Below are positions 6,388-8,043 of a DNA stretch of 8,043 nt, in pieces. The stretch is from Flavobacterium psychrophilum (lineage in GTDB: Bacteria; Bacteroidota; Bacteroidia; Flavobacteriales; Flavobacteriaceae). The position numbers were made by a program, and so were the translations under genes. The stretch is from the NCBI GenBank assembly GCA_022729635.1, contig DZAU01000025.1:18854-26896 (forward strand), given 5' to 3'. Positions within the stretch are counted from its first letter, which is position 1. Every line of letters begins with the position of its first letter. The notes below the pieces were generated by a model, which saw nothing but the letters and a program-made list of their open reading frames with translations, had not been told where the DNA came from and ran no database searches.

Positions 6388-6630
6388 ATGGAAAGCATCA
6401 GATTAGAATTTCAGCCCAACATCAAAGCTAAAATCTTAGAATTATTAAGTTCGTTCTCTTCTGATGAATTGAAAATTGTTCAGGAAGATCCCGATTTTGA
6501 TAGAAATAAGAGGAGATTGGATTTAGAATTGGAAAAAATCAATAATGGAACTGCAGAATTTTGTTCTGCGGATGAATTAGATCTAATGATGGACGAAATT
6601 TTTACGGAATATGACAATAAAATTCAGTAA
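6388..6630 (+). CDS. Antitoxin of a type II toxin-antitoxin pair
   Basis: An 80-residue acidic protein located directly before a RelE/ParE-type toxin gene, which it overlaps by 20 bases. The C-terminal half carries the pattern common in small Bacteroidota antitoxins: a Lys/Arg-Leu-Glu-rich helix (RRLDLELEKINNG, 42-54), then GTAEF (54-58) and ADELDLMMDEI (61-71), the part expected to wrap around the toxin. The N-terminal part (1-31, MESIRLEFQP and ELLSSFSSDELKIV) shows no obvious ribbon-helix-helix or helix-turn-helix, so direct DNA binding by this protein is uncertain. Antitoxin identity follows mainly from gene order, size and the GTA-F / ADELD pattern. The start fits the promoter box at 6360-6367. 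It forms one operon with the toxin and ruvX. Confidence -1.
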   Translation: MESIRLEFQPNIKAKILELLSSFSSDELKIVQEDPDFDRNKRRLDLELEKINNGTAEFCSADELDLMMDEIFTEYDNKIQ

Positions 6631-6895
6631 AGTTTTTCAATTAGATGTGATAGATCAAGTTCGTTATATTTATAAAGACAAACCCCGAGCTGCTTTAAAG
6701 TTTAGAAAAGACTTGATAAAAAACATCAAGAAAGATTTGAAACACCCTTTTCATTTTAAAAAATCAATTTATTCTGATGGGGATGAAAATATAAGAGACT
6801 ATGTTTTTAAAGGGTATATATCTGTTTATAAAATCGACGTGAAGCAAAATTCTATTTTAGTTTTTGGATTTATCAAATACAGAAATTCATTATAA
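6611..6895 (+). CDS. RelE/ParE-superfamily toxin
   Basis: A 94-residue basic protein with the layout of the ParE/RelE toxin fold (PF05016-like). A first strand (IKFSKVFQLDV, 3-13) leads into two helices (DQVRYIYKDKPRAALKFRKDLIKNIKKDL, about 15-43). Next comes a beta-sheet with IRDYVFKGYISVYKI (61-75), equivalent to the (Y/R)R-hhh-Y-hhhY segment of the family, and a last strand ending FGFIKYRNS (85-93). ParE members block gyrase and RelE members cut mRNA at the ribosome; the sequence alone does not settle which, though the two-helix front and the FKGYISVYKI pattern look closer to ParE. No frameshift or stop interrupts it. Its ATG lies inside the antitoxin gene (20-base overlap), implying translational coupling, and its stop codon is separated from the ruvX ATG by one base. 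Confidence -1.
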   Translation: MTIKFSKVFQLDVIDQVRYIYKDKPRAALKFRKDLIKNIKKDLKHPFHFKKSIYSDGDENIRDYVFKGYISVYKIDVKQNSILVFGFIKYRNSL

Positions 6896-6896
6896 A

Positions 6897-7313
6897 ATGC
6901 CAAGAATTCTCGCCATAGATTACGGACAAAAACGAACAGGAATAGCTGTTACCGATGAATTGCAAATCATTGCTTCGGGTTTGACGACTATTCCTTCGGC
7001 TACTGCAATCCCTTTTTTGAAGGATTATTTTTCTAAAGAAAAAGTCGAAGCTGTCCTCATTGGAGAACCCAAACAAATGAATGGTCAGCCTTCAGAAAGT
7101 GCGTCGATTATTAAAGGCTTTGTGACCCATTTTACCAATCATTTTCCGGAGATGAAAGTCATTAGAGTTGACGAGCGTTTTACTTCAAAAATGGCTTTTC
7201 AAACCATGATTGACAGTGGATTAAATAAAAAAAAACGCCAAAATAAAGCACTGATTGATGAGATTTCGGCAACGATAATGCTGCAAGATTATTTGACACG
7301 GAAAATGTTTTAA
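6897..7313 (+). CDS. ruvX: RuvX/YqgF-family putative pre-16S rRNA nuclease
   Basis: RuvX (YqgF) is an RNase H-fold nuclease, in E. coli linked to 5' processing of pre-16S rRNA and in other bacteria to Holliday junction resolution. The 138-residue product has the family's full set of motifs: LAIDYGQKRTGIAVTD (5-20) with catalytic D8, LIGEPKQMNG (54-63), RVDERFTSKMA (90-100) with E93, and KALIDEISATIMLQDYL (117-133) with D121. Length is typical. An in-frame ATG at 6864 would add 11 residues lying inside the toxin gene; MPRILAIDYG at 6897 is the better start because it begins at the conserved first strand and one base after the toxin stop. No convincing promoter is seen inside the toxin gene, so expression probably depends on the toxin-antitoxin promoter and on translational coupling. 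Confidence -1.
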   Translation: MPRILAIDYGQKRTGIAVTDELQIIASGLTTIPSATAIPFLKDYFSKEKVEAVLIGEPKQMNGQPSESASIIKGFVTHFTNHFPEMKVIRVDERFTSKMAFQTMIDSGLNKKKRQNKALIDEISATIMLQDYLTRKMF

Positions 7314-7346
7314 TTATACTGCTATTTCCAATTCCATATTTTTCAT

Positions 7347-7354
7347 TACTTTTG
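7347..7354 (+). promoter_or_regulatory. -7 element of the def promoter
   Basis: TACTTTTG, followed by CG, fits TAnnTTTG. It lies 57 bases before the def ATG and gives a leader of roughly 50 bases. A -33 TTG is not evident. The box falls in the 97-base gap after ruvX and suggests def is not solely dependent on the upstream operon. Confidence -1.
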
Positions 7355-7410
7355 CGTCCAATTTTGATATAAACGCAATTTTTATGTCTTAAACTTAAAT
7401 TCTATCTATA

Positions 7411-7998
7411 ATGATTTTACCAATTGTAGGATATGGTGATCCTGTTTTAAGAATGAAGGGAGAGGAAATTTCTGCCGAATTTCCAAACTTGATGGAGACC
7501 ATTGCCAATATGTATGAGACGATGTATAATGCTTATGGTGTTGGTCTTGCCGCGCCACAAGTGGGTTTTAGCATTCGCTTGTTTGTAATAGATACAACAC
7601 CTTTTAGTGAGGACGAGGATTTACCTACGGAGGAGCAACTGCAATTAAAAGGTTTTAAACGCACTTTTATCAATGCCAAAATGTTGAAAGAAGAAGGAGA
7701 AATATGGAGTTTTAACGAAGGTTGTCTCAGTATTCCTGACGTTCGTGAAGATGTTTACAGAAATGAAAGAATCACTATTGAGTATTGCGACGAAGAATTT
7801 AATGTAAAAACGGAGGTTTTCGATGGTTTAATTGCACGAGTGATTCAACACGAATACGATCATATCGAAGGAATTTTGTTTACCGATTTGATTCCATCAT
7901 TAAAAAGACAATTAATTAAAAAGAAATTGCAAAACATTATGGATGGCAAAACCAGACCGGATTACCGAATGAAATTTTGCAACAAAAAAGGAAGGTAA
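7411..7998 (+). CDS. def: Peptide deformylase
   Basis: Def removes the formyl group from the initiator methionine of new proteins, as an Fe/Zn metalloenzyme at the ribosome exit. The 195-residue product has all three defining motifs: GVGLAAPQ (43-50), EGCLS (103-107) with metal ligand C105, and QHEYDH (146-151) with ligands H147 and H151 and catalytic E148. A stretch at 62-84 (TPFSEDEDLPTEEQLQLKG) is an acidic insertion between strands, as I recall for Bacteroidota deformylases. The tail (165-195) is basic, with RPDYRMKFC near the end. It follows ruvX by 97 bases with its own promoter box. The heptamer array starts 4 bases after the stop codon and no terminator hairpin is seen before the window ends. 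Confidence -1.
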   Translation: MILPIVGYGDPVLRMKGEEISAEFPNLMETIANMYETMYNAYGVGLAAPQVGFSIRLFVIDTTPFSEDEDLPTEEQLQLKGFKRTFINAKMLKEEGEIWSFNEGCLSIPDVREDVYRNERITIEYCDEEFNVKTEVFDGLIARVIQHEYDHIEGILFTDLIPSLKRQLIKKKLQNIMDGKTRPDYRMKFCNKKGR

Positions 7999-8002
7999 AA
8001 TA

Positions 8003-8043
8003 ATTTACGATTTACGATTTACGATTTACGATTTACGATTTAC
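8003..8043. repeat. Tandem heptamer array (ATTTACG)n, running off the window
   Basis: Five perfect copies of ATTTACG (8003-8037) and six bases of a sixth (8038-8043) follow one another with no mismatch, and the array continues past the window edge. The unit on the other strand is CGTAAAT. It is intergenic, begins 4 bases after the def stop codon, and has no non-repeat spacers, so it is a simple short-sequence repeat and not a CRISPR. Confidence -1.

Noticed and set aside
6858..6866. TAGTTTTTG inside the toxin gene as a possible ruvX promoter
   Set aside because: It has one extra base relative to TAnnTTTG and no -33 partner, so it is too weak to call.
6864..6896. Longer ruvX starting inside the toxin gene
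   Set aside because: The extra 11 residues precede the conserved first strand and overlap the toxin reading frame; the ATG at 6897 directly after the toxin stop fits better.
8003..8043. Possible start of a CRISPR array
   Set aside because: The units are 7 bases long and directly joined without spacers; this is a simple tandem repeat.

Overview
The window looks like chromosomal DNA of a Flavobacterium-like member of the Bacteroidota. The base composition is AT-rich and start codons are preceded by A-rich stretches rather than Shine-Dalgarno motifs. Four matches to the Bacteroidota -7 promoter element TAnnTTTG sit at sensible distances from genes on the plus strand and one on the minus strand. 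The proteins (OmpP1/FadL-type 'hemin receptor', RimO, AmiD-like lipoprotein, DapD, RuvX, Def) also have a flavobacterial flavour. Organism assignment is inference from these signs only.

Left part (1-2340): the 3' end of a Tyr/Gly/Ser/Asn-rich, probably exported low-complexity protein is followed after 49 bases by a 500-residue OmpP1/FadL-family outer-membrane barrel. A strong intrinsic terminator closes this unit. Behind it lies a structured intergenic element (2182-2258) that looks like a dispersed flavobacterial repeat or RNA, then the rimO promoter. Middle part (2341-5188): rimO (ribosomal protein S12 methylthiotransferase), a small secreted protein with a YGNN-rich head and a helical Spy/LTXXQ-like body, and an AmiD-type lipoprotein amidase with a C-terminal peptidoglycan-binding domain, ended by a long hairpin terminator that probably works from both sides.

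Right part (5189-8043): a 345-base gap without an intact gene (5128-5472) contains a minus-strand 42-codon remnant of an otherwise missing gene, directly downstream of dapD (lysine/meso-diaminopimelate synthesis, minus strand). Divergent from dapD, a RelE/ParE-type toxin-antitoxin pair is packed against ruvX (1-base gap), so ruvX appears to be expressed as the third gene of the TA operon. def (peptide deformylase) follows with its own promoter. The window ends inside a tandem array of the heptamer ATTTACG that begins 4 bases after the def stop.

Most of the window is ordinary housekeeping and envelope biology: translation (rimO, ruvX, def), peptidoglycan (dapD, amiD) and outer membrane (FadL type). 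I do not see a convincing new multi-gene system. The parts most worth a second look are the structured repeat before rimO, the gene remnant after dapD, the TA pair wired into ruvX, and the heptamer array.
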